Source: Ophiostoma sp. CBS 140.51 (Eukaryota; Ascomycota; Sordariomycetes; Ophiostomatales; Ophiostomataceae). Taken from it: a DNA stretch of 29,209 nucleotides. The stretch is from positions 1-29,209 of the forward strand of contig JANSLP010000384.1 in the NCBI GenBank assembly GCA_029298735.1, in the 5' to 3' direction. The position numbers were made by a program, and so were the translations under genes. Within the stretch, counting starts at the first letter, position 1; the number at the start of each line of letters is the position of its first letter. Positions 1-10,628 of this stretch are shown here, piece after piece. The notes under the pieces were generated by a model that had not been told where the DNA came from, ran no database searches, and saw only the letters and a program-made list of their open reading frames with translations.

Positions 1-853
1 AAGATGCCACAAAAGAAACAAAAGAACACAAATAATGTAAATAAAAATCAGTAAGGAAATTAAGAAAATCGTTTCCTAAGAACAATATTTATTAGAATTT
101 CGTCGCAAAAACACACCGGTGGTGTTCATCACCATTCTCCTTTTGAAGGAAAAGCCAAGACCCCTCCCGCTTTACGGCGAACTCTAGTGAGATGTTGAAG
201 ACGGTAAGGATGCCGATAGGATTGGAGAAGTTTGCAAGCATATTGTGAACATAGCTCCTTTTGTTTGTTTACTGTTCACCACGGCACCCGCGATGCGGAG
301 AAACCTGTCTAGACGGATAATACGCCTCTCATGATAGATTACAGTCAATATCAACGTGCAGCGCCGTCCCGTGCCTTTCCCTTCCCTTGTCGTATATTCT
401 CCTTCTCCCCGCTTTCTTTAAATTTCGTTGAATATATTAAATAGCACATCCTACACAGCGACTACACCTTTCACATATCTATCTGGCAAAAGGGCCTTGT
501 ACCCTGGCCGATCTCATCTGTTTTGATAAACAACTCGACACACAACTAGCAATAGGCGACATGTTGCCGTTTCGGCGGCTATTCTTGACGAGCTCAAAAA
601 TGCTTGACCTCCTCGAAGGGGAAAACAGACATGGGCAAATGGAAGAAGGGCAACGTTAAGAAACTGTGTAGCAACTGGAGACGAAAAGCCATGATTGTGG
701 AGAAACGCGACTAGAGATCTAGAAGATTTATCAATAAGAGCATGGCCTGCAGCTGTTACTTATTCTCCCCTTCTCACTTGCGCTCCTGATCCTCTTGTGT
801 GTTTGTATTTGCAGTCTTGGCAGTGCCACTGGCACCATCAATCACGCATCAAC
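1..853. other. Intergenic region / promoter and leader of the MFS gene
   Basis: No coding region is recognised here. The first 110 bases are A-rich with short AATAAA-like tracts and may be the 3' end of a gene outside the window. The stretch at about 415-445 is AT-rich (TTTAAATTT, ATATATTAAAT) and could hold core promoter elements. The last 100 bases are pyrimidine-rich, as is usual for a fungal 5' leader. An open frame continues upstream of 854 in the same frame, but it has no ATG before 854. Confidence 0.5.
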
Positions 854-2638
854 ATGGCAGAAATACACGCGACACATCATGAGGAACGGGTCCACGCAGA
901 CCACCTAAAGCACAGGTTTGTCTCCATCGGGTAACAATATTAAGACATTCTTGTCGTCACATACTGACTTGTCAGCCATGCCCATGAAGATGTGATCCCA
1001 GGAACTGTCAATCTGGCAGCCCAAGGTGCGTCTGTGACAGCAAACAGAGCGGCAAAGAACACATGTTAACCCTTATCTACTTCCACTCCAGATGGCGACG
1101 ACACGGCCTACGGTCAAGCCCTCTTCCCCATCCCGGCCCTCGACCCCAACGACCCGCTACAATGGCCGACAAGCAAGAAGACGGCGATCCTGGTGATTGT
1201 ATCAATCTACTCGTTCATTGGCAACTCATCGCTGTCGGGCATCTCTGTCTACATTAGCTTATTCTCCGAGCTCTTTACGGTGTCACCAACAGAGGCATCC
1301 AACCTCATCAACTACCCGAACCTATGCTTCGGCTTTAGCTCGCTGGTCTGGGTGCCGCTGTACCTCAAGATTGGCCGACGGCCAGTGATGCTGTTGACAC
1401 TGGTGATGTACCTGGCCGGCTTGATTGCTGCCTCACAGGCCACCACCTTCAAGGGGTTGATGGCAGCGCGATGTGTGCACGCCTTTGGTGCGGGCGTCTG
1501 TGAGGCGCTGCCCGTCCAGCTGGTCAATGACATTTTTTTCATCCACGAACGCGGCAAACGGATCGGGTACTACACGGTGTGCCTGTGCCTAGCATCGGTG
1601 GCGCCGTTGGCGGCGGGGTACATGTTGAGCGGCGGCCACTCGTGGCGGTTGTTTTTCTACGTGTGCTTTGCTTTTGGGGCGGCCGTTTTTGTTCTCACGT
1701 TTCTCGTGGTGGAGGAAACGTCTTATGACCGGGCGGCGGCTCTATCGTCAGAGGAAGCACCACCTCTGCCGATGATATCTCATGAGAGCACCGAAAAGAC
1801 TGGCAAAGCCCCGTCGGCCACGTCCAGCGGCATCGCAGGTATCGCACCTCCACCCCGCAAGACTTATTTACAAACAATCTCCATCACTGGCCGCCTCGAC
1901 CGCAACGTCTCCATTGTCGGCACTGTCCTGCGCTCCTTCTCCTACTTTCTCGTCCCTCAAGCCCTGTGGGTCATCACCACTTATGGGGCCAACATTGGCC
2001 TCGGCGCGTTTGCTGTGGGCTTCACCTTTCCGATGTTGCTGATGAGCCCGCCATACAACTGGAGCGTCACCAGTTCGGGACTGCAGGCATTGGCACCCAC
2101 CATTGCCTTTCTTCTTGCCGTGCCCTTGACTGCCACGTCTGACCGTCTCGCAGCCTACTTGACGCGCCGCAACAGCGGTGTCCGTGAGGCCGAGATGCGT
2201 CTCGGAGTACTCCTCATCCCAATGCTCATCGGCCCGGCCGGCTTGATTCTGTACGGCCTGACCGCCGACCGCTACTTGCCCTGGCCGCTCCTGTTTATCG
2301 GCTCCGGTCTCATGTCCTGGAGTGGCTACTTCTTCTTTGCCTTTACCATTGCCTACGCCGTCGACGCCCATTTCGCCAACACGTCGGAGATGCTGATTGC
2401 CATTAATGTGGGCAAGCAGGCGGTCAGTTTTGGGTTTGGGAATGCGGTGCTGAACTGGGTGGTGGTCCCGCACGGGTACGCCGTCGTCGTGGGCGGCATC
2501 TTTGCGGGCGTGTTGGCGGCCAACAATCTTGTGGTGGTGGTGTTTCTCATCTGGGGCAAGGCGATCCGCCGGGCCATGGCGCGGTCATGGCTGGCGCGGC
2601 TGCACCGGCGGACGCACGTGGCTGGGGAGACGCACTGA
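854..2638 (+). CDS. Major facilitator superfamily transporter, DHA1/HOL1-like
   Basis: Proposed exons are 854-915, 976-1025 and 1092-2638, giving 552 aa. Intron 1 has branch site TACTGAC before the acceptor at 975; intron 2 ends CCACTCCAG. An alternative donor GTAACA at 931 would add five residues (557 aa) in the same phase. ATG 854 is the first in-frame ATG. The N-terminus has the soluble pattern common in fungal MFS drug/polyamine carriers (EDVIPGTVNL, then DPNDPLQWP just before TM1). Exon 3 gives about 12 hydrophobic helices with the TM2-TM3 loop motif KIGRRP and a long hydrophilic central loop rich in S/P/E between TM6 and TM7. A second-half segment resembles SVOP-like/HOL1-like carriers. 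It is an integral plasma-membrane or vacuolar proton-coupled carrier; substrate (drug, polyamine, cation) cannot be read from sequence. The family is clear; exon 1 is the least certain part. Confidence 0.88.
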
Positions 2639-2933
2639 GCACGAAGATGAGTACAAAGTGCGAGTGAGTTGGAGTGTAGGAAGAGGGAGCACGCGAGAGC
2701 GAGGAAAGACTATGCGGCGGCGCGGGTGCAAGTATGTGCGAGAAAATGTGCGGAATACAAAATCAAGGACCTCACTCAAAAGGAGGAAGGCAGGATCACG
2801 ATGGAAACCGATGAGGATCTCGAAGGAACAGAAGAGGAAAGTGCAAGCAGAAGCAGCGTGGGAGAAAAAAGTAGAATGAATTCATTAAGCAAGGTTTCAT
2901 TTGAAGCTCACATTGCTAATTCTTGACAAATAC

Positions 2934-2972
2934 TCCGTTGTCCGTTGTCCGTTGTCCGTTCTCCGTCCTCCG
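2934..2972. repeat. TCCGTTG heptamer microsatellite
   Basis: Three perfect copies of TCCGTTG (2934-2954) are followed by degenerate copies TCCGTT, CTCCGT and CCTCCG. It lies about 300 bp after the MFS stop codon, probably in its 3' UTR. Confidence 0.8.
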
Positions 2973-3592
2973 CGCAAAAAGTAAAGTAAAGTTGCACGCT
3001 GCAACGACGGTACACGTCGCATGGAGTAAAAATAGAGAATAAATCAAAATAAAATGTATTATGTCCGTGGCAAGGGGCGCAACGCCGTCCTACTGGCGGC
3101 CGTTGAATATGTTGGTGCTGTGTCGGTGCTTCTGAAACCCTGCGCCAAGCCCAACGCTCGGGTGTGGAGGACTGTGAATGTGGAGGATGTCCTTCCAGGA
3201 TATATGAGGATGCCATGATCTTAGTTGTCTGTGTCGGCGTGTTGTCTTCTTTGTCTGTCTGTTGGCTCTGCACAATTAATCATCGCCATGCATTGCCTCT
3301 TGTCTATTGTCAGCTGTCGTCTGTTGGTGGATGCAGCCGAAGACACTCCCGAAAGACCCTCGTCTGTCAACGAACCACAAGCTTGGCCTGTCAGTTGCCT
3401 TTCCAATAAAGTTGGCCTTGCCGTTATTGTTCCTCATTTAGTACTCGCCTGTCACTTTTTTATTTCGTGATTCAAATCAGCGAGCCGTGTCGGACCACGG
3501 TCTGCTGTTGTCATCTGTTTCTTCTATTCTTTTAAGCAGTCACTTAGGTTTTCTTCTGTTTTTTTTTCCCTTCTCGGCTTCCAATTTCTCGG

Positions 3593-3609
3593 CCCCCCCC
3601 CCCCCCCCC
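3593..3609. repeat. Poly-C tract, 17 bases
   Basis: An uninterrupted run of 17 cytosines in a pyrimidine-rich intergenic stretch. Homopolymers of this length are prone to length error in sequencing, so the exact count is uncertain. Confidence 0.85.
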
Positions 3610-4316
3610 ACACAATACGAATTTTTGTCTGTCTTCATCGAGTTACCACATTTTCTCTCATCGAGTTTCTGCAACTCCTCACTTCCTGTCACTGTCACTG
3701 TCACTGTCCTTTCTTCATGTACGCATTGACTGCCAAGCCCTCCAACCCCGGACGCGGACTCTTGCTCCAGCCACAGACGGTGATGTTTTCGCACAGCAGT
3801 ACGCACTGTCCATGACAGGTTCATGGCTTTCCTCGCATTTCCTGGAACTCTTCTGGCTGGTTGACTTCCACATGCGTCCAACCCGGCGGAGGGCTCCGTA
3901 CCACACCTTCCCTGTTCTCTCTCTTTTTTGTGTCCCAATTTTACGCCATGACCCCTTTTCTGGCCAGCTACCACCCACACTCGCTCTGGACACCCCTGTT
4001 CCGCGCCCTTTCTCCATTTCCCCCAGACGACCGCTGAGCGAAATTCTCCACCCCTCCCGCATCGCCAACCTGAAAGTGGTTTGGAGCGCGGAGAGGCCCC
4101 TTGTTGGGTGTTGAGCTTCTTTTATTTCTTTTTTTTTTTTGTCGGCGTTCGCTTTTGTTTTATTGCTATTCAACTTTCTTTTTGTCCAACAGGTTTGGCT
4201 GTGTTTGACAGGTCTTGTCCTTCGTTGATTGCCATGGTTTCTTTTTCTGCGCCCACTGCACTCAATTGATCTCACTTTATTGATTTTGATTTTATCTAAC
4301 GACAGGGCAATCATTA

Positions 4317-4340
4317 CCGCCCTCGTCTAAGCGAGGGCGG
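4317..4340. other. GC-rich perfect hairpin (9-bp stem, 6-nt loop)
   Basis: CCGCCCTCG at 4317-4325 pairs perfectly with CGAGGGCGG at 4332-4340 around a 6-nt loop. It lies just after a typical fungal 3' splice site pattern (CTAAC at 4296-4300, AG at 4304-4305), so it might be in the 5' UTR exon of the downstream gene. Function is unknown. Confidence 0.6.
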
Positions 4341-4807
4341 GATGGTCTGGATTTGTCTGCAGTCAGGACTGTCAGGACGTCCGTGCGCAACACCAGCAAC
4401 GCCAGCAGCAGCAAGAAAACCTGCAACCTGCACACCGGACAGTGCTTGTTCGGTCCTTGCTTTTCTTAGCAAAAGCTTACTTGTTGAAATACGTGACTTT
4501 TGACCTTTCAGCATGCTCCAGGACCCAACGGTCTGCACATCTGCCCATCGCTGCCCATCACTCGCATCAGTGCGGACCGGGCGTGTAGCCGAGCCTGTTC
4601 ATCCTGGACATCATGCTCCATCATGGCCCCTCATGGGCATCACGGTCATCATTCCTGCCACACTCTCCATCCTGTCGGTCTGAGTTTGTCTGCATTTATC
4701 TGGCTGTGTCTGTTCTTTATTGCCTCTGCCTGCCACCCTGCGGTATTCCGGTTCACGTAGGTGTTATGATGCGTTCGTGTCATGCCGTGTCAGGTTTCCT
4801 TTTGACA

Positions 4808-4860
4808 AGGGGGGTGTAAGCAGGGGGTCAAGCATAAGGGCAGGAACAGCAAACAAGGGG
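4808..4860 (+). promoter_or_regulatory. Cluster of three AGGGG (STRE-like) boxes
   Basis: AGGGG occurs at 4808, 4822 and 4856, about 570-620 bp upstream of the start of the rhodopsin-domain gene. In yeasts AGGGG is the stress response element bound by Msn2/4-type zinc fingers. Whether it acts here is inference from the motif alone; such short motifs also occur by chance. Confidence 0.2.
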
Positions 4861-5425
4861 AGCAAAGGCCGGCAATCCAGACCATGGACACACTGTGCAG
4901 TGAAGTCAAGTCCAAGGACCCTATTCCCATTCTTTCGTGCAGCTAGTTCTCCATATTTTTGCAGCGTCCTCTCTACTAGTAGGAAATCTTCTTTTCACGA
5001 CTCGCCTCCTTTTTTCAGACTGTCTCCCGTCTTTCATCTTTCGTCTCTCCCGTCCGTCCATCGCCTCTCCTCATTCTTGCAGCCAATGTCGTACTGAAAA
5101 GAATTTAAAATATTACAAAAATATCAAAAATATCAAAAATAAGGTTCTCCTTGACAGAGTTGTCAGGACCCCGGGTCCTTCTCGTCCTTCTTTCAGTTCG
5201 TCACACAACATCCAATTCATACAAGAACATACAGAAAGTCCATCCCAGCCAAGAATTCCCCAAGACTTCCCAAGACCTTTCCCCCGGATCCGCCATGGCC
5301 TAAGCGAACGAACGACCGTTGACACCAAACGGAGATCCTACGAGGTGTCTTTAACTTGGCCCTTCCTTCTTCCACTTTACTTTCACCTTCAACTTCTTCC
5401 ACATCGCCACACAGCACCACACATC

Positions 5426-6848
5426 ATGTCGACAACATCATCAGCAGTTGCACCGGCAGCAACATCAGTGGCCGCCTCGCCATTTGGCGACCCGGCACTA
5501 CTGCCGCACGACTCCAAGAAACCGGACATTATTGCCAGTGGTGTCATCACCTTGTTCCTGGCCGGCCTCTTTGTGGCAGCACGCTTCTACACGCGCTTGT
5601 TCATTACACGAACGCGACTCGGTGCCAGTGAATGGCTCGTCCTGTCAGCATGGATCTTTTCCTTTGGTGTTACCATTCCACAGATCTTGGGTAGGTCAAG
5701 GTTCCACGACATACCTTGCATGGCTTGTACGTCCTGCTAACGACGATAGAAACCGGCTATGGCATGGGCGCGCACATCTACGACCTCCCCGAGGGTGGCT
5801 TCAACTTTTCTGGCAATGCGGAAGCCCAGCTCATCTCCATCTTTTTCTACTCGCTCTCCCTCACCTTTAGTAAATTCTCCATCCTGGCCTTGTACCTGAT
5901 CGTGTTTCCCTACACCTGGGTCCGCTCCGTCAGCTTCTTCTTGCTTGCCGTCGTCGCCGCCAGCCAGATTTGGATGTTGTACGTCATCTTCTCGGCCTGC
6001 ACGCCGCTCCGGGCCTTTTGGGATATGACCATCGTGGGTGCCACCTGCCACCCGCAGGCCTACTGGCTCGCCAATCAGTACCAGCTCATCGCCACCGACT
6101 TTATGATCTTTTTGCTGCCCCTTCCGGTGGTCTGGCGCCTCAAAGTCAAGCCGGGCCAAAAGATTCTGCTCGTCTTTGTTTTTGCCATGGGTTTTTTGTA
6201 GGTCACCACACACTCCCGTTTTTTTCGTACATCGATCGCTAACTGCTCAGCGTCTGCGCCATATCCATTATCCGCATCTCGTTGATTATCCCCCTGACCA
6301 ACAACCCTGGCCCCGACTTTTCATACAGCGGTGTCGCCACCTACTACTGGACCGACGTCGAAACCAACCTCGCCATTGTCGTCGCCAGCTCCATTACGCT
6401 CAAACCGTTTGTCAGTATGCTGCTGCCCAAATCCTTGTTTGGCTCTCCCGACGATGACTTTGGCGGCGGCCACCAGCTCGAACAGGTCCGCCGCAGCCCG
6501 AACTGCAGCCTGTTTGATCCCATCATCACGTTTGGCTCGCGCCTCACGGGGCGGACCGGCAACAACGCCACTGGCAGTAGAGGAGCAGACAGCGGTCTCG
6601 GCATCTCGGACGACACCAAGGCGTTAAGGAGTGCACCCTCATCACATGCTTCGCACGGCTCCTCGTCGCGGCTCGACAACTACTCGCAGTCCACATCGGG
6701 CAACCGCACGATTCTGGACCATCACGGCAATGCAGTCGATGAAGAGATGGGTCTGCCACAGCATGATGACAACAGCAGCAGCGAGCCCAAGCCGCAGTTA
6801 CAGCATGCCGTCCGCAGCACGCCCAGTGACCAGACGCTGGACAGATAG
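5426..6848 (+). CDS. Fungal rhodopsin-domain (PTH11/SAT4-like) seven-TM membrane protein
   Basis: Exons 5426-5690, 5750-6197 and 6251-6848 give 436 aa; both introns (59 and 53 nt) have GTAGGT donors and CTAAC branch sites. ATG 5426 is the first ATG in its open frame. Seven hydrophobic segments lie at about residues 35-57, 70-88, 115-141, 148-171, 198-217, 227-251 and 275-296. Family hallmarks are visible: an N-terminal TM1 ending ARFYTR, a cysteine pair C172/C188 in the loop after TM4, LPLPVVWRLK at the TM5 end and a WTDVETNLAIVVASSITLKPF segment in TM7. The cytosolic tail (about 300-436) is low-complexity and rich in S, G, D and H. No N-terminal CFEM domain is present. This is the large, expanded fungal family related to PTH11, a surface-sensing receptor in Magnaporthe, but most members have no assigned ligand. 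It is better called a rhodopsin-domain integral membrane protein than a proven GPCR. Confidence 0.9.
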
Positions 6849-7098
6849 TAATGGGGCGCTCCGTTTGATTTTCATTGTTTGTTCTCGACATTTTGAATTT
6901 CCTATGATGGATTCGCATTGGCATGGCGTTCTTTATTTTTTTGTTGTATTGTTGTATTTTGAGACAGCTTCTCGCTTCCCGTTTTGTGGCACATATATTA
7001 CCCCCTCCCCGCGAGCGCGCAACTCTTATTTCTTTGGCATGGATTTTTGGTTATTATTATGGTCTTTGGGTATGGATATTTGAAAACAGGCTCTGTAT

Positions 7099-7149
7099 TT
7101 GGGACACTTTACTACTTGGGACACTTTATTACTTGGGACACTTTACTAC
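7099..7149. repeat. 17-bp tandem repeat, three copies
   Basis: Units TTGGGACACTTTACTAC (7099-7115), TTGGGACACTTTATTAC (7116-7132) and TTGGGACACTTTACTAC (7133-7149) are directly abutting, with one C/T difference in the middle copy. They lie about 250 bp past the rhodopsin-domain stop codon. Confidence 0.9.
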
Positions 7150-7303
7150 CCGGAGACATTTTAGGGACGGCATAAAAATTTAATTGATTTCTTATTTTCT
7201 GGCAATGAAGTACAGAATGCATAACAATACGGTTGCGTAACGGCTGAAGACAATCAACAAGAAACAGGTGAAAACCAGCTGCTCTTTACAACAAACCACC
7301 GAA

Positions 7304-7384
7304 AGACGCTGCCACATTATGATATCTGGAAACCTTCTTGATAATGCCTGGTCCATACTTCGCATTGCAAACTCGGCAGCGTCT
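7304..7384. repeat. Inverted repeat pair forming a possible long hairpin
   Basis: AGACGCTGCC at 7304-7313 is the exact reverse complement of GGCAGCGTCT at 7375-7384. Just inside, CATTAT (7315-7320) can pair with ATAATG (7341-7346). The 81-nt element is not a tRNA: there is no T-loop consensus and the 10-bp end stem is too long. Confidence 0.5.
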
Positions 7385-7720
7385 ATTTTATGATTTTTAC
7401 ATAAAATCTACCTCTCATAGCAGCTCAGAAGCCCGTTGAAATCATACATTGAAAACAACGACAAACCAACCAAGTGAAGTTTTGCCAATTAGACTCACCT
7501 CGTTCACTGTTTTACTTGTGCTTGCTTTGGGTATTGATCGGCAGGGCACCACAAGAAGCCTAAAAACCCAACAGGAATAACAGCAATGCCAGGTTTAATC
7601 GTCTTCTATTTTTCGAGATCATAATGTTTCCCGAAAGTCGTCGAGAACCGCATTCTCTTTTGTAAATTGCATATATTGCTACTCAAGGTCGAAGAAGAAA
7701 CGTGACTTTCTCTCAATACA

Positions 7721-7732
7721 CACGTGACTCTC
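7721..7732 (+). promoter_or_regulatory. CACGTGAC E-box upstream of SSK1
   Basis: CACGTGACTCTC lies 613 bp before the SSK1 ATG. CACGTG(A) is the core site of Cbf1-like bHLH regulators. The same 12-mer occurs 324 bp before ETR1 at 18724-18735. Function is inferred from motif only. Confidence 0.3.
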
Positions 7733-8333
7733 CTCAACACCTGGGTACAGAATCTGAGACCGCCCGCAACCGCTACTTTATCGGCCCTTACCTCACGCTT
7801 GCCAGGCAATCTGCCAGCGCCTACCAACACCACCCAAAACTGCTGCTAGCGGACTTGACTCCCACTAAAAGTAGAGATTCTGCGGAAAGGAGAAGCACTG
7901 ACCAGTCCCGGTCCAGAACCAACCCAGCCCAAGCCGTTTTTGGAGAGATCACAAAGAGGAAAGAGGAGACCGAGCACAGCGAAGCAAAGAACGAGAAAGA
8001 GCAACCCGCCCCGTACGAGTACGATCCTCGCCAACAGCTTCATTCGCTCCGACCGATCCTATCTACGACGCCGCGCTCTCCCGTCGGACAACGCAAGGGC
8101 CGCCATCTATCGGAAGCAAACGACAAAGGCACAAAAGATGATTGTCGACTAATCGACGAAATCGACATCTCAGGCCCGACGACACCACGACTCTACCTGC
8201 GTGCATCACGATCTCAACATCGACATCGATCACGACATCTCGCATCGGACGGGGGAATTTCCCCTCTGCATCTGCAGCGTCGACTCCTCGACATTCTTCG
8301 ACTCTCCCTCCCTATCCATTAACAGCTCTCACA

Positions 8334-10628
8334 ATGGCCACCCCGGCAGCTCAGCGCAAGGTCTGGGTGCGGCGGCCCGGCGCGTCCGCCACGCTCGTCG
8401 CCTTCAACGAGACCGATGTCGTTGATGACGTCCGCGAAATGCTGCTGCGAAAGTACGGAAACTCACTCGGCCGCGTCTACGATGCTCCTGATGTTATACT
8501 CCGACTCAACCCACGTGAAGCCCACCAGGGCGAGCGCACATTGGGTCCGGACGAGCTCATGACCCGCACCTTGGACGTCTACTACCCAGGCGGCCAGACG
8601 ATTGAAGAAGCGCTCGTGATTGACGTGCCCATCCGCCGCGTCACGCCCAACGCCTCGCCCCGCGGCGGGCCACCGCACGCCTACCACCTGACGGCGGTGC
8701 ACCACCATGATCGTGGTTCTCGACATGACCACCGCGGCGACTACTCCTCTCACTCGGCCATGGCGGCGCCCGATTATTTCGGCCCCGGCGTCGTCCCCGA
8801 CTACTACAACCACGGCGCGTTGACGGCCGAGTCCGAGTACAGCCAGGCGACACTGGCACCGGAGTCGGCATTGACAGGACCCGGCGGAGCACGCGGCGGC
8901 GCAAGTGCAAGCTCGCAACATTTATATCCCCCCTCGCCAAGCCACCTCCACCCAACACACAAGAGTGGCACCATTCGGTCGGCGACGGGCGGGGCAGGTA
9001 GCGGCGTCTCGGCAGCATCATTACAAGGAGTAGGAGGAGTCGGTGGCGGCGGTGGTGGTGCAGGCAGTGGTGGCGGTGGAGGCAGCGCGGGCAACAGCCC
9101 GTTGAACCACCCACACTCCATCTCGATCCTGGCCACAGGCCAAGCACCGCCCCTCCCCAACCTGCCCTCACCCGGTGGCTCATCACGGCGGTCGCACAAG
9201 GAGCGGCCTAAGATCCACCGTCAGTTGTCATCTGTGCCCGACGACGGCACAGGCAGCGGCCGCGAGGGTCCTTCGTCGCAGATCAACGGTTCCGGCGGTA
9301 GTGGTGTGTCCGGGCAAAAGGGCCTGACCGCCAGCGGTCTCAAGATGCCCATAGTGGCCCCGATACCGGGCAAGGGCGGGAGTGGCCGGAGCAGCATTGC
9401 CGATGGCCTCAACCAGAAGATCAAGGGCGCTTCTGATACAAACGGGGTCGACAAGGACGGCGGCAAGAATGGTGTCAACGGCACGACCAACGGCAGCAGT
9501 GGTGCCGCGTCGGCACGTTCCATCTCTTCACCGCCACGGCCCATGTCGCCCATGCGCGGCAAGCGGGCAAAGAAGTCGGCGCGCAACGGCAGCGGGCTGT
9601 TAAATGGCAGCACCAACAACGCCGATGACAGTCACAATGGCGGTGGCAACAACATTGTGCAGCTCGGCCCACTCACCGTCCCGCCCATTAATGTCCTCAT
9701 TGTCGAAGACAACATTATCAACCTCAAGCTGCTGGAGGCGTTCGTCAAGCGCTTAAAGGTCCGTTGGCAGACAGCCATGAACGGCCGTGATGCTGTGGCC
9801 AAGTGGCGCACCGGCGGCTTCCATTTGGTGCTGATGGACATTCAGCTGCCGCTCATGTCGGGTCTGGACGCTACGCGCGAAATCCGCCGTCTCGAGCGTG
9901 TCAACTCAATCGGTGTGTTCGCGTCGACGCCCAGCGACTCCATTGGTGTCGGCCGCGACCCGCAGTCCGACAAGCTGGCCAACATGGCCTTGTTCAAGAG
10001 CCCTGTCATTATCGTGGCTCTTACGGCGAGCTCCCTGCAGAGCGACAGAAACGATGCTCTGGCCGCAGGGTGCAATGATTTCCTCACGAAGGTAGGTACT
10101 CACTGCACTCCATTCTATTCAAATAGTTTCTTGCTAACGACATAGCCCGTCAACTTCCTCTGGCTGGAAAAGAAGATTATGGAATGGGGCTGCATGCAGG
10201 CCTTGATCGACTTTGACGGCTGGCGCAAGTGGAAGGAACAGAAGCTGCCCGCCCAGACGTCATCCTCCCAAACAGCACACGCCGACGGCAACAGTGGAAA
10301 TGGAAACACCGGTAACAACGGCTCCTCGGACGCCACGTCGTCCAAGAAATCCAAAAAGTCCTCGGGCCACTCCAAGCGGCCGTCCATGTCATTGGCCGCC
10401 GAGGGTGAGAGCTCCGAGACGACCAACACAGTATCGTCGACCGAATCACCCGGCCCAGGACATACACGCACTAACAGTGGCAGCGTCACCGCCGGCTCGC
10501 CAGGACGGTCACCACTGTCCAAGCCGTCCATCTCGGAACGGCTGGCAGCAGCTACAGCGGCTGTCGAGGTCGACAACGCTGCCATGGACAGTGAAAAGCC
10601 CGAAAAGAAGGAAAAGGCCAAGAAATAA
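8334..10628 (+). CDS. SSK1: SSK1-type response regulator of the HOG stress MAPK pathway
   Basis: Exons 8334-10091 and 10146-10628 (54-nt intron, phase 0) give 746 aa. ATG 8334 has context ACAATGG and is the first ATG after an in-frame TGA at 8139. Residues 1-110 match the conserved Ssk1 N-terminal segment (WVRRPGASATLV, RTLDVYYPGGQTIEEALVIDVP). A long disordered part follows, with glycine runs around 235-255. The receiver domain starts at about 452 (NVLIVEDN, acidic pair E458/D459), with phospho-acceptor D502 in LMDIQLP, T564 in ALTAS and K586 in DFLTK|P. As usual for Ssk1, there is an insert between the D502 region and the ALTAS strand. The end of the domain carries the Ssk1 signature WGCMQALIDFDGWRKWK, then an S/T-rich tail. 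In the known pathway Ssk1 receives phosphate from hybrid histidine kinases through Ypd1 in the cytosol, and its unphosphorylated form activates the Ssk2/22-type MAPKKK to drive Hog1. All key residues are present. Confidence 0.95.

Larger units (their letters stand above)
2639..5425. other. Long intergenic region, pyrimidine-rich, no gene recognised
   Basis: This 2.8-kb gap probably holds the MFS 3' UTR (an AATAAA at 3038-3043 about 400 nt after the stop is a candidate poly(A) signal) and a long leader/promoter for the rhodopsin-domain gene. It contains a TCCGTTG heptamer array at about 2934, a 17-C run at 3593-3609, a GTCACT-type repeat near 3688-3708, a GC-rich hairpin at 4317-4340, three AGGGG boxes at 4808-4860 and an A-rich nonamer repeat at about 5116-5143. 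Open frames here are explained by pyrimidine bias, which removes stop codons on both strands, and none shows a recognisable domain. Confidence 0.5.
6849..8333. other. Intergenic region between the rhodopsin-domain gene and SSK1
   Basis: This 1.5-kb gap holds a 17-bp tandem repeat (7099-7149), an AT-rich middle with an inverted repeat pair (7304-7384), a CACGTGAC box (7721-7728) and the SSK1 leader. Open frames in the leader (about 7700-8320) have no convincing ATG start or domain. An in-frame TGA at 8139-8141 and the lack of ATG before 8334 fix the SSK1 start. Confidence 0.5.

Noticed and set aside
931..975. Alternative donor GTAACA for MFS intron 1
   Set aside because: It is possible and in phase, but it would leave a 45-nt intron, short compared with the others here; the 60-nt version from 916 was preferred.
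1868..2473. 201-codon minus-strand frame inside the MFS gene
   Set aside because: Antisense shadow of a conserved transporter exon; the product has no recognisable fold.
3715..4314. 199-codon minus-strand frame
   Set aside because: Its K/R/G-rich product is the reverse of a pyrimidine tract; there is no domain and no consistent codon use.
7304..7384. tRNA-like folding of the inverted repeat
   Set aside because: No GGTTCRA T-loop, no fitting anticodon arm, and the end stem is 10 bp where a tRNA acceptor stem has 7.
7702..8322. 206-codon plus-strand frame upstream of SSK1
   Set aside because: It does not begin with ATG, is out of frame with SSK1, and is rich in R/S/T/P as expected from leader DNA.
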